DNA from: Nocardioides sp. S5
GTDB lineage: Bacteria; Actinomycetota; Actinomycetes; Propionibacteriales; Nocardioidaceae
Direction: 5' to 3'
Length of the DNA stretch: 64,000 bases
Assembly: GCF_017310035.1 (NCBI RefSeq)
Contig: NZ_CP022296.1
Coordinates: forward strand, 4,340,001 to 4,404,000
Shown: piece after piece, positions 35,964-44,505 of the stretch
Layout of the letters: each line of letters opens with the position of its first letter
How positions within the stretch are numbered: the stretch's first letter is position 1
The notes under the pieces: generated by a model
The model's input: the letters and a program-made list of their open reading frames with translations, nothing else
The model's database searches: none
What the model was told of the DNA's origin: nothing
Program-made: the position numbers and the translations under genes

Positions 35964-37778
35964 ATGCCTCGGACCCCTCGCGCGCTCCTCGCGCTCCTCC
36001 TCGCACCCCCGCTGCTCGTCCTCCTCCCCACGTCGGGCTCCGCCGCCGCCCCCGATCGCGAGTTCGACCTGCAGGCCCACCGCGGTGGTCTGGGCCTGAC
36101 GGTCGAGAGCACCCTGCCGGCCTTCGCGAAGGCGCTGGAGCTCGGTGTCAGCACCCTCGAGCTCGACGTCCAGGTCACCGAGGACCAGGTTGCCGTGGTG
36201 ACCCACGACCGCCGAGTCAGCAGGCAGAAGTGCCGCGACACCTCGGCTGCGGTGCCGGGCGACCCGGAGTTCCCCTACGTCGGCAGGTACGTCAACACGC
36301 TCACGCTCGCGCAGGTGAAGACCCTCGACTGTGGGAGCCAGCGGCTCGCCTCCCACCCCGGCCAGGAGCTCCACCCCGGTGAGCGGATGCCGACCCTGAC
36401 CCAGGTCCTCGAGCTGGTCGACGCCTACGACGCCCGTCACGTCGACCTCAACATCGAGACCAAGGTCGAGGCAGGCGCCCCCGCCGAGACCGCTCCCCGC
36501 GAGCAGTTCGTGCAGGAGGTCGTCGCCGACGTACGCGCCGCCGGCCTCGTCGACCAGGTCACCATCCAGTCGTTCGACTGGGGCGCGCTGATGCGGATGG
36601 CTCAGGTCGAGCCCCGCTTCCCGCTGGTCGCGCTGACCAACCGCGACTTCCTGCAGGTCGACCGGCCGGGCGCCTCGCCGTGGCTCGGCGGCATCGACAT
36701 CGATGACTACGACGACTCGCTGGTCGCGGCCGCGGCGTCGTTCGGCGCCGACGCGATCTCACCGGTCCACGGCTTCCCGCAGGACGGCAAGGTCACCGAT
36801 CCCGGCTACCAGCCCTACGTCACGAGCGCGATGGTCGACGAGGCGCACGCGGCCGGTCTGGAGGTCGTGCCCTGGACCGTGGACGACAAGCCGACGATGG
36901 CCGCCCTGATGGACAGGGGCGTCGACGGCCTGATCACCGACTACCCCGACCGCCTCCGCGAGCTGATGGCCGAGCGCGGACTGAAGCTCCCCCGTGCGTA
37001 CGACGAGCCGCGGCGCACGCACGTCGAGCCGCTGCCCCAGGCCCACGCCCACAACGACTACGAGCACCCTCGCCCGCTGCACGACGCGCTCTCACACGGC
37101 TTCACGAGCGTCGAGGCCGACGTCTGGCTCGTCGACGGCGAGCTCCTCGTCGCGCACGACCTCGCCGACGTCGACCCGTCCCGCACCCTGGAGTCGCTCT
37201 ACCTCGACCCGCTGGTCGACCGGGCGCGGCGTGAGGGCGGCCGGATCTACCGCGGCCACGACGGCGTCTTCCAGCTGCTCATCGACGTCAAGAGCGCGGC
37301 CGGCCCGACGTACGCCGCCGTGCACGAGGAGCTCGCCGAGAACAAGCGGATCATGACGACCTTCCGACGCGACTCCGTGAAGCAGGACGCCGTCACCGCG
37401 GTGATCAGCGGCAACCGCGACCTGCCGGCGATGCAGGCCCAGCGCGAGCGGTACGCCGGCTACGACGGCCGCATGGGCGACCTCGGGTCCGGCCTGCCGG
37501 CCTCCGACCTCCCGCTCCTGAGCGACAACTGGACCAGGCACTTCACCTGGCAGGGCGTCGGCCCGATGCCGGAGGCAGAGCGGACCAAGCTCCGCGAGAT
37601 CGTGGACCGGGCGCACGACGCCGGTTACCGGATCCGCTTCTGGGCCACGCCGGACGCGGCGGGCCCGGCGCGCGACGCGGTGTGGGACGAGCTGCTCGCG
37701 GCCGGCGTCGACCACCTCAACACCGACGACCTCGCGGGGCTGGAGGCGTTCCTCCGCGCCGAGCCCGGGCGTGCGTAG
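35964..37778 (+). CDS. secreted glycerophosphodiester phosphodiesterase with second PI-PLC-like domain
   Basis: A 604-residue exported protein with signal peptide (residues 1-30). The GDPD domain (about 32-345) has QAHRGGLGLTVESTLPAFAKALELG, LELDVQVTEDQVAVVTHD and VPWTVDD, the catalytic His/Glu/Asp set. A second TIM-barrel-like domain (about 355-600) has PQAHAHNDYEHPRPLHDAL, VEADVWLVDGELLVAHD and LLIDVKS, also with metal-binding residues. It should cleave glycerophosphodiesters or phospholipid headgroups outside the cell. ATG at 35964 follows GGAG. Confidence 0.86.
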   Translation: MPRTPRALLALLLAPPLLVLLPTSGSAAAPDREFDLQAHRGGLGLTVESTLPAFAKALELGVSTLELDVQVTEDQVAVVTHDRRVSRQKCRDTSAAVPGDPEFPYVGRYVNTLTLAQVKTLDCGSQRLASHPGQELHPGERMPTLTQVLELVDAYDARHVDLNIETKVEAGAPAETAPREQFVQEVVADVRAAGLVDQVTIQSFDWGALMRMAQVEPRFPLVALTNRDFLQVDRPGASPWLGGIDIDDYDDSLVAAAASFGADAISPVHGFPQDGKVTDPGYQPYVTSAMVDEAHAAGLEVVPWTVDDKPTMAALMDRGVDGLITDYPDRLRELMAERGLKLPRAYDEPRRTHVEPLPQAHAHNDYEHPRPLHDALSHGFTSVEADVWLVDGELLVAHDLADVDPSRTLESLYLDPLVDRARREGGRIYRGHDGVFQLLIDVKSAAGPTYAAVHEELAENKRIMTTFRRDSVKQDAVTAVISGNRDLPAMQAQRERYAGYDGRMGDLGSGLPASDLPLLSDNWTRHFTWQGVGPMPEAERTKLREIVDRAHDAGYRIRFWATPDAAGPARDAVWDELLAAGVDHLNTDDLAGLEAFLRAEPGRA

Positions 37779-38078
37779 GGCGCCTCGACCCTCACGAGTC
37801 GCTATCCCCGCAACGACGGGTGCGAGACCAGCATGACCCCCTGCGCGGGACCGGCCAGCTCAGGACGACGTGTCCGGGGACTGGACCCTCGTCGATCCGC
37901 TCACGCGACACCGTCCGTGGCCCTCCGATCAGTCCGACCGGGTACCGTCGAAGAGTTGGCACCTCACCCTCGTCCGCGCCGTCACCGTGCCTCGCCGCGG
38001 TGGTTGGGGTGATCGCACCTACCCCGTCCCGAAGCCATCGCAAGACAAGTTGGGTTTGACCCTGGAGGCTCGAGCTTG
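37779..38078. other. 300-nt intergenic stretch without recognisable gene
   Basis: No start codon with a usable frame, RNA motif or strong dyad was recognised. The only notable item is GCGGTGGTTGGGGTGATCGC near 38000, which may be a decayed copy of the dispersed repeat. Confidence 0.5.
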
Positions 38079-38798
38079 GTGAGCAGAGGCATGCAGGTTC
38101 TCGTGGCGGCGTTCATCGTCGTTCTCGTCATCGGCGCCGCCCTCTACGCGGACTTCGTGTCGGCCGATGTCGCACGCGTCTCGGACCTCACACGTGATGC
38201 GACCGCCGTGATCGGGGTGCCGTGGTGGACAGGCGTCATCAGCAGGCTGACGGCGCTGGGGTGGGCGATCGCTGCCGTCGCCGCCGTTGGCGCAGGTCGG
38301 CACGCACGGACCGACCAGCGGTCGCGGCTGCTCTTCCTCGGCGGATTGTGTGGCGTCAGCGCTCTCGACGACAGCCTGTTGCTGCACGAGGAGGTGCTGC
38401 CATCCATGGGCCTGCCGGAGATCCCGTTCCTCGTTCTGTACGCCGTGGCCGGTCTCGGGCTGGCATCAATGTGGTTACGGGCCCGCCGCTGGACTCCGGT
38501 CGAGATCGCCTTCGCGGCGGGCGTGGTCATGATGGCCGTGTCCGTCTTGGTGGACGTCGTCGTCAATCGGGCAGCGGTGGAGGATTTCGCGAAGCTGACC
38601 GGCGTCGTCGCATGGTGCTTCTGCGGCGTCTGGGCACACGAGGACTCGGTGCGTGGGCCAGTCCCTACGAACGGACCTGAGCAGCCGCCTGTCCCGGTCC
38701 CGGTCCCGGTCCCGCCGACACGAGGTCATGCGGACGCACCAGCTGGATGTCCGGGACGACGCGGTCCAGGGACTAAGCCCGGACAGGCTCGCCGATAG
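38079..38798 (+). CDS. multispanning membrane protein of unknown function
   Basis: About 239 residues with hydrophobic segments near residues 5-25, 45-68, 82-95, 108-128 and 140-160, plus a hydrophilic proline-rich tail from about residue 185. The tail includes PVPVPVPVPP, encoded by a CCGGTC hexamer repeat at about 38690-38715. GTG at 38079 or TTG at 38076 would both follow the GGAGG at 38063. I do not recognise a family. It lies just before a toxin-antitoxin pair. Confidence 0.55.
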   Translation: MSRGMQVLVAAFIVVLVIGAALYADFVSADVARVSDLTRDATAVIGVPWWTGVISRLTALGWAIAAVAAVGAGRHARTDQRSRLLFLGGLCGVSALDDSLLLHEEVLPSMGLPEIPFLVLYAVAGLGLASMWLRARRWTPVEIAFAAGVVMMAVSVLVDVVVNRAAVEDFAKLTGVVAWCFCGVWAHEDSVRGPVPTNGPEQPPVPVPVPVPPTRGHADAPAGCPGRRGPGTKPGQARR

Positions 38799-38915
38799 GC
38801 GGCGGAAAGACGCACATTGTCAGGACCGCGCGAGACGGAGAGAGACACGGACTGACCGGGATTCTGCACTTGGGGCGCCTCACGTACCTGAACCCACTCT
38901 CGTCGACTGACCACA

Positions 38916-38952
38916 ATGACAACGCTAGCGGGTTTCGCTATCATGATTGTCA
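38916..38952 (+). promoter_or_regulatory. promoter and dyad operator of the toxin-antitoxin pair
   Basis: ATGACA (38916-38921) and TATCAT (38939-38944) form a good sigma-70-type promoter with a 17-nt spacer. TGACAA (38917-38922) and TTGTCA (38947-38952) are inverted repeats spanning it, with an AGCG/CGCT dyad between. The antitoxin is expected to bind here and autoregulate. Confidence 0.7.
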
Positions 38953-38968
38953 GAGAGGGGTGAGCGCC

Positions 38969-39556
38969 ATGACAACTGTCAACGTCCCGGTCCCGGCTGG
39001 CGTCGATAAGGACACAGCTCGCCGCGCCGCACTTCGTGCGATGAACGAGGTCGCCACCATCGGTCTTGTCGAGAAGGTCCTGGCTGACTCGTCAGTTTAC
39101 GTCGGTCCCGGTCACCTAGCTCAGGCCGCGCTGCGCGAGGAGCGCTGGCGCGACGTCGAGCGCGAGTGGGGGATGCTCGCAGCCGACCAGGTCGCGCTCC
39201 TGACCGGTGCGCGTCCCGAGTCGGCACGTTCCCACACCGCGAACCTTCGTCGCCGCAAGGGCTTGGCCGGGGTCAAGCGCCGCGGTGGCCTGCTCTATCC
39301 CGGCTTCCAGTTCGTCAGGGTGGATGACGATCTCGTCGCCGTCGCGTCCGCATGGACGATGCTACGCGAACTGCTGGAGCCCGCCGGGTGGAGTGACGCC
39401 GACGTACTCGCCTGGGCCTCCGCGCCGAACGCCTATCTAGAGGGCCGGTCCCCGGCCCAAGAGGTGCACGAGCAGCCTGAGAGCGTTAGTGACGCGCTGC
39501 GCTACGCCGTGGCCCGGGCTATCCCGTCGCCTCAGCCGGACATGCAGCCCGCGTGA
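38969..39556 (+). CDS. Xre/MbcA/ParS-family antitoxin
   Basis: A 195-residue protein with a central helix-turn-helix-like region (AADQVALLTGARPESARSHTANLRRR) and a C-terminal toxin-binding domain (RELLEPAGWSDADVLAWASAPNAYLEGRSPAQE), as in antitoxins of RES toxins. It should neutralise the RES toxin and repress its own promoter. ATG at 38969 is used; GTG at 38960 is in frame. GC content is lower than in the neighbouring B12 genes, hinting at acquisition. Confidence 0.82.
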   Translation: MTTVNVPVPAGVDKDTARRAALRAMNEVATIGLVEKVLADSSVYVGPGHLAQAALREERWRDVEREWGMLAADQVALLTGARPESARSHTANLRRRKGLAGVKRRGGLLYPGFQFVRVDDDLVAVASAWTMLRELLEPAGWSDADVLAWASAPNAYLEGRSPAQEVHEQPESVSDALRYAVARAIPSPQPDMQPA

Positions 39557-40230
39557 GAAGGAGCGAGCCGCCCAGCGGTTCACCGACCCCTCTCGCACGC
39601 CCGGTTCCCGAATCGCTCACCGCCGGCACCCGCCTGTGGCGGATCCACCCCGCCGCGCACTACCCGCCGAGCGGGCGCACCGAGGACGACGGGACGTTAT
39701 TCAACCCAGGTCTCGGCGACCCCACTCGGTTCGCGCCGCTACGCGACGCCTATGGCTCGATGGTCCCGACCATGTACCTCGGGGGGTCTCGCCGCGGAGC
39801 ACTGTTTGAGACGTTCCTGCACGACCAGATGCCCGGATCGGTCGTCGACTCGGCGAAGTGGAGCGAGCACCTGCTCACTGCGCTGCAGCTCGAAGTCGAC
39901 ATCGAGGTCGTCTCTCTGCACGGTCATGGACTACGGTCCTTGGGGCTTTACGCCGCTGACATCACCCACACCTACCCGTCGGGATACACGCTCGCGACCC
40001 GGTGGGCCACGTGGATGCACGAGCACACCACGGCCGCCGGGCTTACGTGGACGTCCCACCAGGACGACGACGAGCGCGCGTACGTCCTGTGGGGCGACCG
40101 ACTTCCTGCGGACGCTCTCGTGCCGGAGTCCCCAGCCACCGGCGGCGCCGCGCCGCTCCCTATCGGCTATGGCGACGGCCTCGACTGGGCGATGGGTGTC
40201 GCCGCGTCGGTGCGCGTCGAGGTCATCTAG
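39553..40230 (+). CDS. RES-domain toxin
   Basis: A 225-residue RES protein. Family members degrade or modify NAD+ (or ADP-ribosylate targets) and stop growth. The conserved Arg in RLWRIH, the TLFNPGLGDPTRFAPL region, the Glu in RRGALFETFLHD and a later Ser form the expected active site. GTG at 39553 overlaps the antitoxin stop by 4 nt, the usual coupled arrangement. Intergenic sequence (240 nt) without a recognised element separates it from cobL. Confidence 0.85.
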   Translation: MRRSEPPSGSPTPLARPVPESLTAGTRLWRIHPAAHYPPSGRTEDDGTLFNPGLGDPTRFAPLRDAYGSMVPTMYLGGSRRGALFETFLHDQMPGSVVDSAKWSEHLLTALQLEVDIEVVSLHGHGLRSLGLYAADITHTYPSGYTLATRWATWMHEHTTAAGLTWTSHQDDDERAYVLWGDRLPADALVPESPATGGAAPLPIGYGDGLDWAMGVAASVRVEVI

Positions 40231-40470
40231 CTCGACTGCCCATTCGGGGTCCCTTCTGACGCCTGCAGCGTCGCCATGGCGGCCGTTGCCGCAAGCGGGT
40301 CGCGTCGGGTGACCCGCATCCCGCGGGGCGCGCTAGGTCGAGCGGTGGATCGGTCAGTTGCGCCATCGCCTTCTGCTACTGCACTGCGGCTCGCCGCCAA
40401 CACCTCCTGACGAAAATCTCGGCAGATCCCTGTGTCGTAAAAGCGGCGAATCGGACGTTGGATCCGCGCC

Positions 40471-41685
40471 TCAGTTCTCGTGCTTGTCCCAGGCCCATTG
40501 GGTGACCGTGCGCGCTGGCGTCCAGCCCGTGAAGGTGCCGATCGCGGCAGCCGTCTCGACGCCAACGCGGGTGAGCTCACCCCCGTGGTCGGCGTACGCC
40601 TTGCCTAGGTGGGTCTCGGTCTCCAGGGTGACGCCGTGCACGACGAGGCGGCCGCCGGGCTTGATTGCGCTCAAGCAAGTTTCCAGAACGCCCTCGCGGG
40701 TGGCGCCACCACCGATGAAGATCGCGTCCGGAGACTCGAGGCCCGACAACGCTGCAGGCGCGCGGCCTTCGATGACCTGAAGTTCGGGCACCCCGAGGGC
40801 AGAGGCATTGCGGCCGATCCGCGCAGCTCGATCCGGCTCTGACTCGATGGCGATGGTGCGACAGAACGGATGCGCGCGCATCCACTCGATGCCGACCGAC
40901 CCCGCACCGGCGCCGACGTCCCACAGGAGTTGACCTGGAGCAGGCACCAGGCGCGCGAGGGCGGAGGCGCGGAGGTCGCGCTTGGTGAGCTGGCCGTCAT
41001 TCTCGAATGCATCGTCAGGAAGGCCAGGAGCCCAGGAAGCCAACCCGTTTCCAGAAACCTCCAGCGCGATGACGTTCAGTGCCGGCGACGACTCCGACCA
41101 GGACGCCGCAACGCCGGCGACAGAGGACTCGGACGATGACCCCAGGTCCCCAAGCACCGTCAGACGCGACGCTCCCCATCCTGCCGACGTCAGGATCTCA
41201 GCAAGTGCACCAGGCGTCGACGCATCCGACGACAGCACCAGCACCCGCCGCCCCGGCGCGCACTCGCGCAGCACCCGATCCACCGAGCGCCCGACGACCG
41301 TCACAGCCACGCACGACTCGGCCGACCACCCCATCCGGGCCCGCGCCAGCGCCACCGACGACACGGCCGGCACCACGCGTACGGGCGCCCCCAGGTCGAG
41401 CAGCGTCGACGCGATCCCCGACACCAGCGGGTCCCCCGACGCCAGCGCGACGACGGGACGTCCGGCGTACTCAGAAAGCAGCGGCGGAAGGCCAGCAGAC
41501 AGCGGCGACGGCCACGGCACCCGAACCTGATCAGGCACGTCTGGCACCAGCGACAGGTGCCGCGCCCCACCCCACAACACCCCCGCCTCCAGCACGAGCG
41601 AGCGGGCAGAAGGCGACAGGCCAGGCCACCCGTCGGCCCCGATCCCGACGACGACGACCTCGCTGGGCACCCCGGTGGACGACAT
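40471..41685 (-). CDS. cobL: precorrin-6Y C5,15-methyltransferase (decarboxylating) CobL
   Basis: A 404-residue CbiE-CbiT fusion that methylates C-5 and C-15 of the corrin ring and decarboxylates the C-12 acetate. The CbiE half (about 1-200) has VVVVGIGADGWPGLS and ALASGDPLVSGIASTLL. The CbiT half has LWDVGAGAGSVGIEWMRA, the SAM site, and AIFIGGGATREGVLE. ATG at 41685 is chosen before the first conserved strand. It diverges from the riboswitch-controlled chelatase gene and shows no riboswitch of its own. Confidence 0.92.
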   Translation of the reverse strand: MSSTGVPSEVVVVGIGADGWPGLSPSARSLVLEAGVLWGGARHLSLVPDVPDQVRVPWPSPLSAGLPPLLSEYAGRPVVALASGDPLVSGIASTLLDLGAPVRVVPAVSSVALARARMGWSAESCVAVTVVGRSVDRVLRECAPGRRVLVLSSDASTPGALAEILTSAGWGASRLTVLGDLGSSSESSVAGVAASWSESSPALNVIALEVSGNGLASWAPGLPDDAFENDGQLTKRDLRASALARLVPAPGQLLWDVGAGAGSVGIEWMRAHPFCRTIAIESEPDRAARIGRNASALGVPELQVIEGRAPAALSGLESPDAIFIGGGATREGVLETCLSAIKPGGRLVVHGVTLETETHLGKAYADHGGELTRVGVETAAAIGTFTGWTPARTVTQWAWDKHEN

Positions 41686-41711
41686 GGCCGCAGACGCTAT
41701 CGTGACCGGGA

Positions 41712-41873
41712 CTTGGCGAGAGGTGCCCCGAAGTCTGGGGAGAATCTGGGAAGCCGGTGAAAATCCGGCACAGGGCCCGCTGCGGTGACTCGAGACGTCG
41801 ACATGGCGTTCCGAGAAGTCCGAAGACCGGCCTCCCGCCATCCACCAGAAGTTGGCAACGAGAGCGGGAGCCC
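41712..41873 (+). ncRNA. cobalamin riboswitch controlling the chelatase-bluB-cobO-cobBC operon
   Basis: AGGTGCCCCGAAGTCTGGGG forms the 5' part, followed by GGGAAGCCGGTGAAAATCCG with the GGCACAGGGCCCGC arm, CTGCGGTGA and the AAGTCCGAAGACCGGCC B12 box near 41817-41833. GAGCGGGAGCCCCC precedes the ATG and may be sequestered. The aptamer core is close to consensus. Confidence 0.92.
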
Positions 41874-41875
41874 CC

Positions 41876-43867
41876 ATGCCACTGCAGTACCCCCTGTCCG
41901 CGATCGTCCCCTCTCAGGCCGACGACCGCGACGACATGACCCTCGCGCTGGTCCTCACCACGATCTCCCCCGAGGTCGGCGGCGTCCTCGTGCGCGGCGA
42001 GAAGGGCACGGCGAAGTCCACCACCGTGCGCGCTCTCGCCTCCGTGCTGCCGCCGATCGAGGTGGTCGCCGGCGACCGGTTCTCGAGCCGACCGGGCGAC
42101 ACGTCTCCAGATGGAGACTGGCCGCTCGACGCCGAGACCGAGACCCGGCCTGTGCGCCTCGTCGAGCTCCCCGTCGGCGCCACCGAGGACCGCGTGCTCG
42201 GCTCGCTGCACCTGTCCAAGGTGCTGGCCGACGGCGTCGCCGAGTACGAGCCCGGCCTCCTCGCCCGCGCCCACCGCGGACTGCTCTACGTCGACGAGGT
42301 CAACCTCCTCCACGACCACCTCGTCGACCTGCTGCTCGACGCCGCCGCGATGGGCCGCTCCACCGTCGAGCGCGACGGCGTCTCGGTCGCCCACGCCGCC
42401 CGCTTCGTGCTCGTCGGCACCATGAACCCTGAGGAGGGTGAGCTCCGCCCCCAGCTCCTCGACCGCTTCGGCCTCACCGTCGAGATCGCCGCCCCGCGCG
42501 ACCCGCGGCTGCGCGCCGAGGTCGTACGCCGCCGGCTCGCGTTCGACGCCGACCCGGGCACCTTCGTCGAGGCGTACGCCGACTCGGAGCGCGCGCTGAC
42601 GGACCGGATCGCCGCCGCCCGCAAGCTGCTGCCCGAGGTCGAGCTCACCGACGCGGTGCTGACCAAGGTCGCCGAGGTCTGCGCCGCCTTCGAGGTCGAC
42701 GGGATGCGCGCCGACATCGTCGCCACGCGTACGGCCGTGGCGCACGCCGCGTGGAACGGACGGACCACCGTCACGCGGGCCGACATCCGCCAGGCCGCGA
42801 TCCTGGCGCTGCCACACCGGCGGCGGCGCAACCCCTTCGACGCTCCGGGGTTGGACGAGGACCTGCTCGACTCGATCCTCGGGGACGAGGAGCCGGAGCC
42901 CGAGCCTCCGCTTCCGCCGGAGCCGGAGGGTGAGGGGGACTCCGAGGATCCTGGTTTCCAGACGGGCGCAGAGCGCCCTCCTCAACCACCGGATGGCAGC
43001 GCTGAGCGCCCTCCTCAACCACCGGATGGCAGCGCTGAGCGCCCTCCTCAACCAGCGATGGAAAGTGTCATGGCCGCCGCAGACCCCTACAAGGTCCGTC
43101 GCTTCGAGGTCACCGGCACCGGGGCGGGCGAGTCCGGCAAGCGATCGCGCGCGCTGACGTCGAACGGGCGCCGCGCCGGCGTCGACCCGACGGGCCAGGG
43201 CGGGCTGCACCTCGTCGAGACGATCCGTGCCGCCGCGCCGCACCAGCTGGCCCGCGGCCGGACCGGGGGACGGCTCAGGTTCGAGCACGCCGACCTCCGC
43301 ACCGCCCGGCGCGAGGGGCGCGAGGCCAACCTCGTCCTCTTCTGTGTCGACGCCTCCGGCTCGATGGCCGCGCGCAAGCGGATGGAGCAGGTCAAGACCG
43401 CGATCCTCAGCCTGCTGCTCGACGCCTACCAGCGCCGCGACAAGGTCGGGCTGGTCACCTTCCGCGGCGACGGCGCCGAGGTCGCGCTGCCGCCGACGCA
43501 CTCGGTCGACATCGCCGCCCGGCGCCTGGCCGAGCTGCCCGCGGGAGGACGTACGCCGCTCGCCGAGGGCCTGCTCACCGCGGCCGAGGTGGTGCGCGTC
43601 GAGAAGGTCAGGGACCCGAGGCGGCGTCCGTTGCTCATCGTGATCACCGACGGTCGCGCCACCCACGGTGCGGACGCCGTCGCGCGCAGCCGCCAGGCCG
43701 CGCAGTGGATCGCCGAGCACCGGACGACCGCGGTCGTCGTCGACTGCGAGCAGGGCCCGATGCGGATGGGCCTCGCCGGCTCGCTCGCCCGGGCCATGCA
43801 GGCCACCCACCTGCCGATCGCCGACGTCAGCGCGAGCGCGCTGACCAGCCTGGCCCACGCAGCATGA
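41876..43867 (+). CDS. chlID: fused AAA+/vWA chelatase subunit (ChlI-ChlD type), partner of CobN
   Basis: A 663-residue protein. The AAA+ part (about 1-330) has Walker A GEKGTAKST at residues 41-49 and Walker B LLYVDEVNLL. The vWA part (about 440-663) has the MIDAS motif VDASGSMAARKR starting at D492. It would power metal insertion by CobN, replacing the CobS/CobT pair absent from this window. The acidic linker (about 345-395) contains a tandem ERPPQPPDGSA repeat derived from a 33-bp DNA repeat. Its stop overlaps bluB. Confidence 0.88.
   Translation: MPLQYPLSAIVPSQADDRDDMTLALVLTTISPEVGGVLVRGEKGTAKSTTVRALASVLPPIEVVAGDRFSSRPGDTSPDGDWPLDAETETRPVRLVELPVGATEDRVLGSLHLSKVLADGVAEYEPGLLARAHRGLLYVDEVNLLHDHLVDLLLDAAAMGRSTVERDGVSVAHAARFVLVGTMNPEEGELRPQLLDRFGLTVEIAAPRDPRLRAEVVRRRLAFDADPGTFVEAYADSERALTDRIAAARKLLPEVELTDAVLTKVAEVCAAFEVDGMRADIVATRTAVAHAAWNGRTTVTRADIRQAAILALPHRRRRNPFDAPGLDEDLLDSILGDEEPEPEPPLPPEPEGEGDSEDPGFQTGAERPPQPPDGSAERPPQPPDGSAERPPQPAMESVMAAADPYKVRRFEVTGTGAGESGKRSRALTSNGRRAGVDPTGQGGLHLVETIRAAAPHQLARGRTGGRLRFEHADLRTARREGREANLVLFCVDASGSMAARKRMEQVKTAILSLLLDAYQRRDKVGLVTFRGDGAEVALPPTHSVDIAARRLAELPAGGRTPLAEGLLTAAEVVRVEKVRDPRRRPLLIVITDGRATHGADAVARSRQAAQWIAEHRTTAVVVDCEQGPMRMGLAGSLARAMQATHLPIADVSASALTSLAHAA
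42969..43062. repeat. 33-bp tandem repeat in the chelatase linker
   Basis: A 33-bp unit beginning GAGCGCCCTCCTCAACCACC occurs two full times plus a partial third copy. Each contains CCTCCTCAACCAC/GC, a half of the second palindromic repeat family also present in the cobBC linker. Translated in frame as an 11-residue Pro-rich repeat. Confidence 0.88.
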
Positions 43868-44505
43868 GCGCGCAGACTCTCAGCCAGGACCTCTACGACG
43901 TCATCGCCCGCCGCCGCGACGTACGCGCGGAGTTCAGCGGCGAGGCCGTCGATCTCGGGGCGCTGCGGCGCGTGCTCGCGGCCGCGCACCACGCTCCGAG
44001 CGTCGGGAACTCGCAGCCGTGGGACTTCGTCCTCGTCTTTGATGACGCGACGCGCGAGACGTTCGCCGAGCACGTCGAGACCGAGCGGCAGACCTTTGCC
44101 GCCCAGCTCGAGGGCGAGCGCCGCGAGAGGTTCGAGCGGATCAAGGTCGAGGGCATCCGCGAGTCCGGCCTCGGCGTCGTCGTGACGTACGACCCCGACC
44201 GCGGCGGGCAGCACGTCCTCGGTCGCCACGCGATCGCTGACACCGGGCTCTACTCCACCTGCCTGGCCATCCAGAACCTCTGGCTCGCCGCCACCGCGGA
44301 GGGGCTCGGCGTCGGGTGGGTGTCGTTCTACCGCGAGGAGTTCCTCGCCGACCTCGTCGGGCTGCCCGACGGCGTACGCCCGGTCGCCTGGCTGTGCCCG
44401 GGGCCGGTCACCGAATTGCAGGAGCTGCCGGACCTCGTCCGGCACGGCTGGCGCGGGGGCCGCACCCTCGACGAGGCCATCCACGTCGAGGGCTGGAGGG
44501 CCTGA
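43864..44505 (+). CDS. bluB: 5,6-dimethylbenzimidazole synthase BluB
   Basis: A 213-residue flavin-destroying nitroreductase-like enzyme that makes the lower ligand DMB from FMNH2 and O2. Family marks are RRRDVRAEF, AAHHAPSVGNSQPWDF, GRHAIADTGLYSTCLAIQNL and GVGWVSFY. ATG at 43864 overlaps the chelatase stop by 4 nt; its stop overlaps cobO. Presence of bluB indicates aerobic cobalamin with DMB. Confidence 0.94.
   Translation: MSAQTLSQDLYDVIARRRDVRAEFSGEAVDLGALRRVLAAAHHAPSVGNSQPWDFVLVFDDATRETFAEHVETERQTFAAQLEGERRERFERIKVEGIRESGLGVVVTYDPDRGGQHVLGRHAIADTGLYSTCLAIQNLWLAATAEGLGVGWVSFYREEFLADLVGLPDGVRPVAWLCPGPVTELQELPDLVRHGWRGGRTLDEAIHVEGWRA

Noticed and set aside
40231..40470. Integration site or tRNA remnant between the RES toxin and cobL
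   Set aside because: No tRNA-like cloverleaf, integrase gene or repeated att-like sequence was found in the 240-nt gap.
42969..43062. Short regularly spaced repeats that could suggest a CRISPR array
   Set aside because: The units are contiguous 33-bp tandem copies with no spacers, are translated in frame inside the chelatase gene, and there are no cas genes nearby.
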